From assembly GCA_024698885.1 (NCBI GenBank), contig JAILQQ010000129.1, forward strand, positions 1-62,181: a DNA stretch of 62,181 nt. The letters are read 5' to 3'. The translations under genes and the position numbers were made by a program. Numbering within the stretch: position 1 is the stretch's first letter; each line of letters opens with the position of its first letter. Positions 16,152 to 27,100 of the stretch are shown piece after piece. This stretch comes from Lachnospiraceae bacterium. Its GTDB lineage: Bacteria > Bacillota > Clostridia > Lachnospirales > Lachnospiraceae. Under the pieces are notes generated by a model, which had not been told where the DNA came from, did not search any database, and saw nothing but the letters and a program-made list of their open reading frames with translations.

Positions 16152-16185
16152 TAAAAAACGCCGGCGTTCCAGGGAGCGCCGGCGT
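16152..16185 (-). terminator. Terminator of the trigger-factor-like gene
   Basis: On the minus strand ACGCCGGCG..CGCCGGCGT followed by six T. A strong GC stem 14 bases after the stop codon at 16199, separating this gene from the AAC(3) operon. Confidence 0.9.
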
Positions 16186-16198
16186 ACCTCTGACTGTT

Positions 16199-17407
16199 TT
16201 ATTCTACCGTAACATACTTCTTTAGCTGTTCTACGGCTTTATCCTCCAAAAGCGTTGAAAGCAGATACGGCAGGCCCTGTTCCTCGACCATGGAATCAAA
16301 ATTATCATCATTCCCATACTGCTCGGTCAGATGATCCCGATAATCCTGCTCGGTCAGCGAAATACCCTCCGACTCGAGAATATACTGCCAAACCAACTGC
16401 TCCTTCAGGCTTTCCTTGACGTTTTCATCCAGGTCCTCCTGATACTCTTCATCCGTCATGCCCGTATATTCATTGAAATCAGCAAATCCGTTGCCGTAAT
16501 AGGACATATAAAGCTGATTCATCTGCTCGAAGCTTTCCTGATCCATATAGGCCCTTAAGCTCTTTGCCTGCTTCAGGTAGGACGGGTACTTCTTCACTTC
16601 GCTTTCCTCAAGGATCTCATCCTTTAAGGCCTTCTCCAGATTTTCATCATAATGGGTATCCTTGAGATACTGCTTATATTCCTCGACTGTTTTTGCGTTC
16701 TCGGACAGGTATTCCTCCACGAAAGCATCATCAAATTCAGGCAGCTCGTAAATGCCGTGGATGTCAACCGCAAACTCTGCATCCTTTCCCTGCAGCTCCT
16801 CGGACTGGTAATCCTCCGGGAAGGTCACCTGAACGGTCACACTGTCACCGGGGTGGGAACCGATCAGCTGCTGCTCAAAATCATCGATAAAGCTGCCGGA
16901 GCCGATCGTCAGGTCATAGCCCGATCCGTTCGAATTGCCGCCCTCGAATTCCTCGCCGTCGATCGTTCCGACGTAATCAATATTAACGGTATCCCCGTCC
17001 TTCACTTCAAGCGCTGTATCCTCGTTAAGCTCCTTGTGGGACTCAAGCTGCGAATCAATATCCTTCTGCACGTCTTCATCGCTGTACTCAACATCCGCCT
17101 TCGCTATCTTAAGCGCTTTATAGTCCGGTACAGTCACATAATCCGCGGCCGTTACCCCTTCGATAAAACCGTTTTCCGCGAGTCCTGCGCTGTAATCGTC
17201 GTTTGGCTTTACCTTCGTGATGGACCTGTAGAGACCTCTGAATAAAAAGAAGCAGGCCAAGACCACGATCACCGCGCCGATACAGTACCAGATCGCCCGG
17301 GTGAGGTTCTTCTTCCTTTTTTCACTGTCGTATTTTTTCTGCCGTTCTACCCTCTTCTGCTTGCTGGCGCTCATGCCCGCCGAAGTGGTGTTTTCTTCCT
17401 TGCTCAT
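16199..17407 (-). CDS. Membrane-anchored trigger-factor-like peptidyl-prolyl isomerase
   Basis: 402 residues. A basic cytoplasmic N-terminus (about 1-36) and one membrane segment (about 38-58) anchor an extracytoplasmic part. That part has an FKBP-type domain (VKDGDTVNIDYVGTIDGEEFEGG..LTIGSGSFIDDFEQQLIGSHPGDSVTVQVTFPEDY) followed by a helical region like the C-terminal chaperone domain of trigger factor. The ribosome-binding N-domain of true trigger factor is missing. It probably folds secreted proteins at the membrane, comparable in job to PrsA. Good substrates in this window would be the giant surface proteins. It has its own terminator and lies downstream of an O-antigen-ligase-like gene. 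Confidence 0.82.
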   Translation of the reverse strand: MSKEENTTSAGMSASKQKRVERQKKYDSEKRKKNLTRAIWYCIGAVIVVLACFFLFRGLYRSITKVKPNDDYSAGLAENGFIEGVTAADYVTVPDYKALKIAKADVEYSDEDVQKDIDSQLESHKELNEDTALEVKDGDTVNIDYVGTIDGEEFEGGNSNGSGYDLTIGSGSFIDDFEQQLIGSHPGDSVTVQVTFPEDYQSEELQGKDAEFAVDIHGIYELPEFDDAFVEEYLSENAKTVEEYKQYLKDTHYDENLEKALKDEILEESEVKKYPSYLKQAKSLRAYMDQESFEQMNQLYMSYYGNGFADFNEYTGMTDEEYQEDLDENVKESLKEQLVWQYILESEGISLTEQDYRDHLTEQYGNDDNFDSMVEEQGLPYLLSTLLEDKAVEQLKKYVTVE

Positions 17408-17455
17408 GACTTAACAAAACCTCCTGAAAAAAAAATCGCCAAGAGTTATTTTATC

Positions 17456-19129
17456 TCATTCCAGCGCTTTGCACAAGCCCATAATAGCGAAAATAAAAGG
17501 GGTGCAAAGAATCTGCTGGTAACAGAAAAAATTATGGCAGACATAGGCTGCGATCGCGGCAGCCCCTGCCATGGAAATGGCGGAAATATGCTTTTTCATG
17601 ATAAAATCACGAAAAGCGCTGAAAAAGACAGCTACGTAGGAAATAAGGCCGAGAATCCCCAGATTGAACAGCGTATTGAACCACTCATTATGGGCATTCG
17701 GCAGAACCTCTCCGCCCCATTTCTCCATCATCTCGGCGGAATGATACTCATAGGCGTATTCCGCATAGCAGTCGGGACCGATCCCGAAAAGCTTTGCCGT
17801 CAGCGGAAAATCGCGAAACATCTGTACCGTCATACGCCAGGTAAAGCCCCGGCCGCTTCCCCAGCTGTCATTAAAGATCAGATATGGCGAAGCATCTCTC
17901 CCGAAAACATAGATTTCATTGCGGGAAAGCACTAAAACCGCGGTGACAAACGCAGTCATGACACCGCAGATCACAAGCAGAAGCGTACGGATGATCCTGA
18001 TCCGTCTCATAAAAATGCCGTAGGAGGCGGATACCAGGGAAAACACCACATACAGAAGGGCATACAATATTGTAATGACTAACATAGCCACACTCTGGGA
18101 AAAGAAGCGGGAGATCGATTCCGGCATGACCGCCGCCTCCGGAAAAACAAACTGCAGCAATCCGACAAGACGGAAGCTTAAAAGGATGATCAGGATCAGC
18201 TGTAAAAACCGCGCGAAATAATTGTTCCGGTCAAGGGCAAAAACAAAAAGCGTTAAAAGCGCGGCAAACAAAGCAATATAGGCACTGTCCGAATTCTGCG
18301 TGACAAGCGACATCGAGCCGATGACGATATAAAAGGTATAAAAAGCCCGGTAGCGGCTTCTTTTTTCGTATATGAACATGGCAAGCGCCACCGGCAGAAG
18401 CGTGCTCAAAAAGCTCGAATACCAGGTGGACTGCCCCAAAGTCGATAAAAAGATCAATTTATAATATGGCGTGATATTACGGTAGAAGCCCAGGGGATCT
18501 ATGGAGAAACGGTTTAACAGCGCGAGCAGATACGCGATCAGCGATCCCGTATATACCGCAGCCATGATGATCCTTCGAAAAGAGGGCTCCGTAAGCTTTG
18601 CCGCCATAAAGTAGATACAGCAGAAAAGAAGCTGGCTGATCAGCCCCATGCGCCATCCCGGCGCACCGAGCAAAGGCGGATTGATGGTTCCCTTGTAGCC
18701 AACGGCGCCGGTATGATAGGGGCTCATGAAATATGAAATGATACAGACAAGCATATAAGCCAGAACAGCCTTGTCTATATTCGTGATGCGCGAAAGCTGC
18801 TCGATCAGCTTTACCGGATCAGTATCCCGCTTTGCCAGCCGTATGGTTATGAGAATGATCAGCAGAACAGCCGTCAGCAGTACAGCGGGAACAGTCGTAT
18901 AAAAGAAGAAATCGTATTTAAAAACGCCGATATCGTAGTATTTATCGTGATAAACCAGAGGGAGAAATAAAAAAAGGATAACAAAGTATAAAGCAGATAC
19001 AACAGAAAGCAAAAGCCTGATGCTTCCCGTCAGGGATCTGTCAGGCTTTGTAAAGTGCCGGCCGTTTTGTTTTTCCTTAGTTTTTGGGATTCCGTCTGAA
19101 CGGGATCGTTTTTCCATCGCCATGATCAT
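17456..19129 (-). CDS. O-antigen ligase/Wzy-like polytopic membrane protein
   Basis: 557 residues with roughly 12 hydrophobic segments. The region ..LPNAHNEWFNTLFNLGILGLISYVAVF near the C-terminus is the Wzy_C (O-antigen ligase/polymerase) signature, with the conserved H in AHNEW, and it follows a large external loop. Such proteins join or polymerise lipid-linked glycans outside the membrane. A soluble, Lys/Arg-rich N-terminus of about 30 residues comes first. It overlaps plsY by 53 bases, a long overlap; the first in-frame alternative Met at residue 4 would shorten it only slightly. Confidence 0.78.
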   Translation of the reverse strand: MIMAMEKRSRSDGIPKTKEKQNGRHFTKPDRSLTGSIRLLLSVVSALYFVILFLFLPLVYHDKYYDIGVFKYDFFFYTTVPAVLLTAVLLIILITIRLAKRDTDPVKLIEQLSRITNIDKAVLAYMLVCIISYFMSPYHTGAVGYKGTINPPLLGAPGWRMGLISQLLFCCIYFMAAKLTEPSFRRIIMAAVYTGSLIAYLLALLNRFSIDPLGFYRNITPYYKLIFLSTLGQSTWYSSFLSTLLPVALAMFIYEKRSRYRAFYTFYIVIGSMSLVTQNSDSAYIALFAALLTLFVFALDRNNYFARFLQLILIILLSFRLVGLLQFVFPEAAVMPESISRFFSQSVAMLVITILYALLYVVFSLVSASYGIFMRRIRIIRTLLLVICGVMTAFVTAVLVLSRNEIYVFGRDASPYLIFNDSWGSGRGFTWRMTVQMFRDFPLTAKLFGIGPDCYAEYAYEYHSAEMMEKWGGEVLPNAHNEWFNTLFNLGILGLISYVAVFFSAFRDFIMKKHISAISMAGAAAIAAYVCHNFFCYQQILCTPFIFAIMGLCKALE

Positions 19130-19832
19130 CGTCTACGCCAAGCCGTTCGGCTTCTCTCTTCCTGTTCCACAGGAAGCTGAAGCGCAGCTCCTTTCCCTGT
19201 GCGATTCTTTTCAGATTTTCGTAATGTCTGTATAGAATAGCCGCTGTAGCAGCTAAGTACACCATAGAAACCGGCGTCTGATAGATCACGCTGTAGGATA
19301 CAGGGAACGCAATGGAAGCAAAAATAGGAGCAAAACAAATATAGTCTGAGATCAGTACGATCGCCGTCACAATGATCAGCAGCACCACAAAAAAGCGGAA
19401 ATCGATGGCTAAGACCGATCCGCCGAGGGAGGCAAAGCCCTTTCCCCCTTTAAAACCCATATAAAACGGGAAAATATTCCCGATGACCACCGCATCGGCA
19501 CAGATAAAGGCAGCAAGCAGCTGTCCGGGATATAAAAACATGACAAACCGGATAATGAGAAATGCCTTCAGCACGTCAAGCAGAGCCACGAACACACCGA
19601 TCTTTTTTCCCATGGTGATCATCAGATTAGAGGCACCGGCATTTCCGGATCCGTAATCTCTGATATCAAAGCCTTTCAGCTTTCCGAGAAAAAAGGACAG
19701 GTTAATACAGCCCACGCCATATCCCAACACTATGCAGACAATGATCATACCAATAAAGCTGTTCAATACCATTTCCTCCTGCATCGATCTAAACATACAG
19801 GAAACGAATCTCTTTCGTTCGTTATAATACAT
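19077..19832 (-). CDS. plsY: Acyl-phosphate:glycerol-3-phosphate acyltransferase PlsY
   Basis: About 230-250 residues with five or more membrane segments. The PlsY motifs are visible: RDYGSGNAGASNLM (motif 1, phosphate binding), GNIFPFYMGFKGGKGFASLGG (motif 2), and RHYENLKRIAQGKE (motif 3). It makes lysophosphatidic acid from acyl-phosphate. The start is uncertain: the first ATG gives 251 residues, but a TTG at about 19766 has AGGAGG eight bases upstream and starts right before the first membrane segment. The C-terminal tail is Arg-rich and overlaps the next gene. Confidence 0.85.
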   Translation of the reverse strand: MYYNERKRFVSCMFRSMQEEMVLNSFIGMIIVCIVLGYGVGCINLSFFLGKLKGFDIRDYGSGNAGASNLMITMGKKIGVFVALLDVLKAFLIIRFVMFLYPGQLLAAFICADAVVIGNIFPFYMGFKGGKGFASLGGSVLAIDFRFFVVLLIIVTAIVLISDYICFAPIFASIAFPVSYSVIYQTPVSMVYLAATAAILYRHYENLKRIAQGKELRFSFLWNRKREAERLGVDDDHGDGKTIPFRRNPKN

Positions 19833-20301
19833 ATTCCATGGAAACTTTATACGGCTTCAGTCCCATGGCCTCATAAAAGTGCATCGCACCCGGATTGCAG
19901 GACCAGACATTCAGCGTCACGTTGTAACAGTCGATCTCCCTTGCGTATGCGCAGACATACTCATAGAGCTTTTTCCCGACATGCCGGCCCCTTGCCGTCT
20001 CGTCCACGCAAAGATCGTCAATATACAGGGTTTTCCGTTCCACCATAATACTGTCGTTATGATAATACTCGATCATGCAGAAGCAGTAGCCCGACACGGT
20101 ATCGTTTCCGTCTTCTATCAAAACGAAGATCGGCCGGGAATCGTCGTGAATGATCTCCGAAAGCTCTTCATCCGAATATTTCCTGCAGCCATGCTTAAAC
20201 AGATCGCTGCGGCCGTCCGCGTGGACATTGCATACCTGATGAAGCAGCCGTCCGATATCAAAAATATCCTTTTCCTGCGCGCGCCTGATCATATACGCCA
20301 T
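19822..20301 (-). CDS. GNAT family N-acetyltransferase
   Basis: 159 residues, complete GNAT domain: IRRAQEKDIFDIGRLL (beta1-alpha1), LYIDDLCVDETARGRHVGKKLYEYVCAYA with the acetyl-CoA loop R-G-x-x-V-G-K, and a C-terminal NPGAMHFYEAMGLKP, typical of RimI-like or amine acetyltransferases. The substrate cannot be named. It overlaps plsY by 11 bases, so the two are coupled. Confidence 0.85.
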   Translation of the reverse strand: MAYMIRRAQEKDIFDIGRLLHQVCNVHADGRSDLFKHGCRKYSDEELSEIIHDDSRPIFVLIEDGNDTVSGYCFCMIEYYHNDSIMVERKTLYIDDLCVDETARGRHVGKKLYEYVCAYAREIDCYNVTLNVWSCNPGAMHFYEAMGLKPYKVSMEYVL

Positions 20302-20307
20302 CCTCCT

Positions 20308-20368
20308 GCGCCTATCCGGAGTTCATCTTCGTCCGGACTTCGCCGATTCGTTTACGAATCATTTCCTT
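20308..20368 (-). repeat. Partial family A repeat
   Basis: A TCCGGA..TCCGGA hairpin followed by CGATTCG..CGAATC and the ATTTCC tail. It lies directly upstream of the GNAT gene. The 20369-20734 gap also holds the hairpin at 20449-20484, a CCCCGTTT/AAACGGGG hairpin near 20567-20587 and the repeat at 20603-20705. Confidence 0.65.
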
Positions 20369-20448
20369 GTCTTTGAAAAAGCATAAATATACATATATGA
20401 TTATACTCCAATTCCCTCCTTCTGAAAAGATGGAGAACACAAACCACG

Positions 20449-20484
20449 CCACAATTTAACGATTTCCATCGTTAGATTGTGGCG
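20449..20484. terminator. Strong hairpin between gdhA and the GNAT gene
   Basis: GCCACAATYTAACGAT arms with a 4-base loop; TTTTC follows on the plus strand, and GTGGTTTGTG on the minus strand. Its position suits termination of gdhA transcription, although the T-run on that strand is weak. Confidence 0.5.
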
Positions 20485-20602
20485 TTTTCAAAATGGAGGA
20501 AGTACATTTATCAAAATTGTGAATGATTCCTTATGATTTTTCCCTTCTATCTATTATTACGAAGAGACCCCGTTTAAAAACGGGGCCTCCGAAAAAAATT
20601 TT

Positions 20603-20705
20603 CTGTTCATGCCGATTCTGCGCCGATTCGCTTGCGAATCGTGCGCTTAGGAATGAACTTCAGTTCATTCCGATTCGGTCTGCCCGGCAGACCGAATCAT
20701 TTCCT
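20603..20705 (-). repeat. Family A repeat downstream of gdhA
   Basis: Remnant GTTCATGCCGATT, then a full unit with H1 CGATTCGCTTGCGAATCG, H2 GGAATGAAC..GTTCATTCC, H3 GATTCGGTCTGC..GCAGACCGAATC and ATTTCC. A further GC hairpin (GGCCGG..CCGGCC) lies between it and the gdhA stop. Confidence 0.9.
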
Positions 20706-20734
20706 CTCCGGCCGGTCTTCCGGCCAGATCTTTT

Positions 20735-23742
<3,008 letters not shown>

Positions 23743-23760
23743 TTTTTCATCCTCCTCTCC

Positions 23761-23845
23761 TGCGCCGGTCTGCTTCACAGATCGCGCACTCAGGCATGAA
23801 CCTGTTCATGCCGATCCGGGCTGCCTGTCAGGCCGGATCATTTCC
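23761..23845 (-). repeat. Family A repeat upstream of nhaC
   Basis: H1 CGGTCTGCTTCACAGATCG, linker CGCACTCAG, H2 GGCATGAAC..GTTCATGCC, H3 GATCCGGGCTGCCTGTCAGGCCGGATC, tail ATTTCC. A TATAAT box (minus strand, 23877-23872) lies just upstream, so the element would be in the nhaC leader. Confidence 0.85.
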
Positions 23846-23891
23846 GATTTCTGCGCTGACTATTATACCCCACTCCCTCTGCAATTTCCAC

Positions 23892-23924
23892 AAAAAAATG
23901 CCGGGGAGGCATTCCCTCCCCGGC
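23892..23924 (-). terminator. Terminator after the 1560-residue surface protein gene
   Basis: On the minus strand GCCGGGGAGG..CCTCCCCGGC followed by A and seven T. The strongest terminator in this region, positioned beyond the family C repeat. Confidence 0.9.
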
Positions 23925-23957
23925 CGCGCCGATCTGCTTGCGAATCAAATTATTTCC
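23925..23957 (-). repeat. Family A remnant (H1 and tail)
   Basis: GCGCCGATCTGCTTGCGAATCAAATTATTTCC, a decayed H1 plus tail. It abuts the family C repeat and the terminator stem. Confidence 0.5.
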
Positions 23958-24150
23958 ACCTGTGCGGTTGCCGTGTATGATCATATCTGCATGCTGCTTG
24001 CAGCAAGGCAGATATGATCATACACGAGCAACCCACCCCAAAATGAGCAAAACGATTTGCGAAGCAAATCTTTAAGCACGCGAAGCGGGCGGTTTTGCGA
24101 ATGTCTGTGGTGGGTTGGATTGCCTTGGCAATCCAACCTCACAGGTGGAA
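23954..24150. repeat. Family C multi-hairpin element with terminal inverted repeats
   Basis: A 197-base element bounded by TTCCACCTGTG and CACAGGTGGAA. Inside are a perfect 18-base stem GTGTATGATCATATCTGC (23973-23990/24008-24025), a GATTTGC/GCAAATC hairpin and GGTTGGATTGCC/GGCAATCCAACC (24113-24138). It has no open reading frame. It lies 7 bases after the stop of the surface protein gene, followed by a T-run. It looks like a MITE-type insertion; no second copy is in this window. Confidence 0.75.
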
Positions 24151-24157
24151 TTTTTTT

Positions 24158-27100
24158 TTAGTTCGTGGCTGCTGTCTTCGTCACCGGAACCGTGCCCTTT
24201 GTCTTGATGCCGCTCTCATTGGCGTACCAGTTCTTGTTCACCTGGAAGTTACGCCGCATCACGCCGAAGCCGCCGTCCTTTTTATTACTGTCATTGAAGT
24301 ACAGATAGGCCGACTGACCGTTTGCCAGCTTATGCTTTGTAAAGCCGCCCTGCAGAACGCCCTTCTTATTGACATAGAAAATATCCTTGGCGATCCCGCT
24401 CGTGTTCTTCAGATTGTCGTCGGACAGATACTCGGTTTTTCCGCTGGCTAAACCCGTATTCTTATCTCCGTAGAGCCAGGTGAGCTTTGCCATTTCCCCA
24501 ACACTCATACCGGCGTTTCCGGTCATGTTGATATCCTGCGGCTGATAGAAATAGTACCAGTTTCCGTCTATCTGCCTGAAGCCGGTAAGGGCCTTGTACT
24601 TCTTGAAATAAAAACGCTTGCCGTTGATTGTATTCCAGCCGTTTACGGCCTGTCCGTTTTTATTGAAATAGTACTCGCAATTGTCATCCCAGTCTTTTGC
24701 CCGCATCGAGCCGTAGCCGAATTCGGGACTGCCGAGGCTTGCGTCATTTTCAAAGAAATAGTAGTTGTTGCCGATCTTCGTAAGATCCGACAGGGTAAGC
24801 AGACCGTCCTTTACCGGTGAAACAAGGAGCTTCCCTTTCTTATTGCAGTAGAACTTTCTCCCCAGCTCATCCTTGATCCAGCCTGTCTTCCGATAACCCG
24901 TTTTCTTATCGAAGTACTGCCAGCAGACCTCTGCCGTCGGGTCATTGTTCTTCGTATAAAGCGGTACCTGCTGCCAGCCCGTGCAGAGCTCGGTGGTGGA
25001 CGCGCCGTTTACTGTCGTCTCTCTGATATAGTAGTAGTTATTGCCGGTCTTAAACCAGCCGGACTTATAAGCTTTTTCCTGCCCGGACGTTTCTCCGGTC
25101 TTCGGATCCTTTATCACCTTGGCCTTGCGGACCACGATCACGCAGGTCGCCTTCAGCTTTGTATTATCCTTGGCCGTTGCGGTGATCACAACACGGCCTT
25201 CCTTTTTCGGCGTGATCTTGCCGTTCGCGTCTACGGCACAGATCTTTTTGTTGCTCGACTTCCAGGCGATCTTCGTATTCTGTGCGCCCTCGGGATAAAC
25301 GATCACATCGAAGGTCTTGCTGGTAAGAGCGTAATCCGTCAGGTCAAGCACCAGGGAGCTTGTCTCCGCTCCGTCACAGGCCAGAGCGATCTTTTCAAGC
25401 TTCACCGCCTTCGGCGTGATCTTGTAGCCGTACCACTGGTTCTTGACGATATGGTCCTTCCAGCCGTTCGTATTGGAGAAGTAGAAGATCTTCACCTTCT
25501 TATTGAAGGAAGGATGACGGTTCGTCGTGGTGGACGTATTCGTCGTAGTGGTAAGGGGCGCGATACTCGTCGGTTCATCTCCGGTAAATACGATCTGCGT
25601 CAGGTTCGTATCCGTCTGGAACGCGCCGTCACCGATCGTATTCACATAGACAGGCAGGGTCAGCGTACCCTTTAAGGCCTTACAATTGTAAAACGCGTAA
25701 TTACCGATCTTTGTCAAAGATCCCGGCAGCGTGATCGAAGTAATGGCGCTGCAGCCATAGAAGGCATTATCACCGATCTCCGTGATCCCGGAGCCTTCCG
25801 CAAAGGAAATAGTCTTGATCTGGGAGGCAAAATCAGCCCAGGGTGCCAGATTCGACAGATTGCTCTTCAAAGGCTCATTGAAGGAAGGGATCCTGCCGGC
25901 GCCGCTTAAGGTCAGCTTGAAGTTCCCCTTCGTGCCGGTCAGCGCGTAATGAACGCCTGTTGCCTGACCGTTTGCATCTGTCAGGTCACCCTCTAAGTTT
26001 ACCTTGCTGATGCTGTTTGCGGAAATCGTGATCTCGTTGGACCAGGGACTTTCCGAATATTTCTCAAAATCGATGGGGATCGCCCGTACCTTGACCTTCT
26101 TGAAGCCGGTTCTTGCGATATCGTTTTCCAGATTATAGGAGATATCCTCCGTATACATGGTAACCGACTTACTGTCATTATAAAGCTTGATCTCATATTC
26201 CTTCGCGTTATCGATGGCAGCCCAGAAGATCACTGTCTTGATCTCCCCGTTATTGACGATAACGGGCTTGTCCAGATTCCTGTTACTGAAGAGATAGCTG
26301 TAAGGGCCGGCGCTCCAGGAGGCCTTTGTATAATACTCGGTCACCTTGACGGAATAACTGCCGTCTCTTGTCAGATACTGTCTGGCATCGTCATAGGAGT
26401 AGAAGCCTTCCGCATCCACCTTATTGGCCATATTGACCAGGTTCAGCTTAAATACATCCTTCGTGACGGTCTGTCCGCCGCTCTTGTATTTTACCGTACC
26501 GACCACGGTATATTCGCCGCCCAGATCATTTACCTTGAACCGGACCGCGCCGCTCTTCATATCCCAGACCAGATCTTCGATCTGCTTCTCTGCCGAATAG
26601 GCTTCGCTGACGCCGGCATCACTGTTGGCAAAGCCGGAGCTCGTACCGGCCACCGCGATGACCTCTACGGTAAAGGTATTGCTTCTGCGCTTGCTGTCCT
26701 TGGCAGCCTTATTTAAGAATTCCGTAAAGTCATACTGCCCTTCCACGGTCTGGTCGTCAATCTTAACGACCCCGTTTTCGCGCAGCTTTACACCGTAGGA
26801 GGCCGCTCTCTCATCCTTGTTCCACTTAATGACTTTCCCGGACCATACCGGTACCGGCGTGGCTAACTTCTGGGAAAGCTCCTCGGAGGCTTCACTGAAC
26901 AAACTGTAGGCCATCTGAGTGATATCCGCACTCCTTGCCATGACCTTGAAATAATAGCCCTGGATCTGATTGCCCGTCAGGCCGCTGTTTTTATCGAGGA
27001 CCGTGGCTTCCGTCGTATTGCCGCCGTCAACCATAACGGTATTCTTCAGTACTTCCTTTTCGCCTTCCTTTTTATAAAGCTGGACAATATAACCGGCCGC

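Noticed and set aside
16652-17245. Long plus-strand frame opposite the trigger-factor-like gene
   Set aside because: The minus strand has a complete FKBP domain and terminator; the plus frame is a shadow of it.
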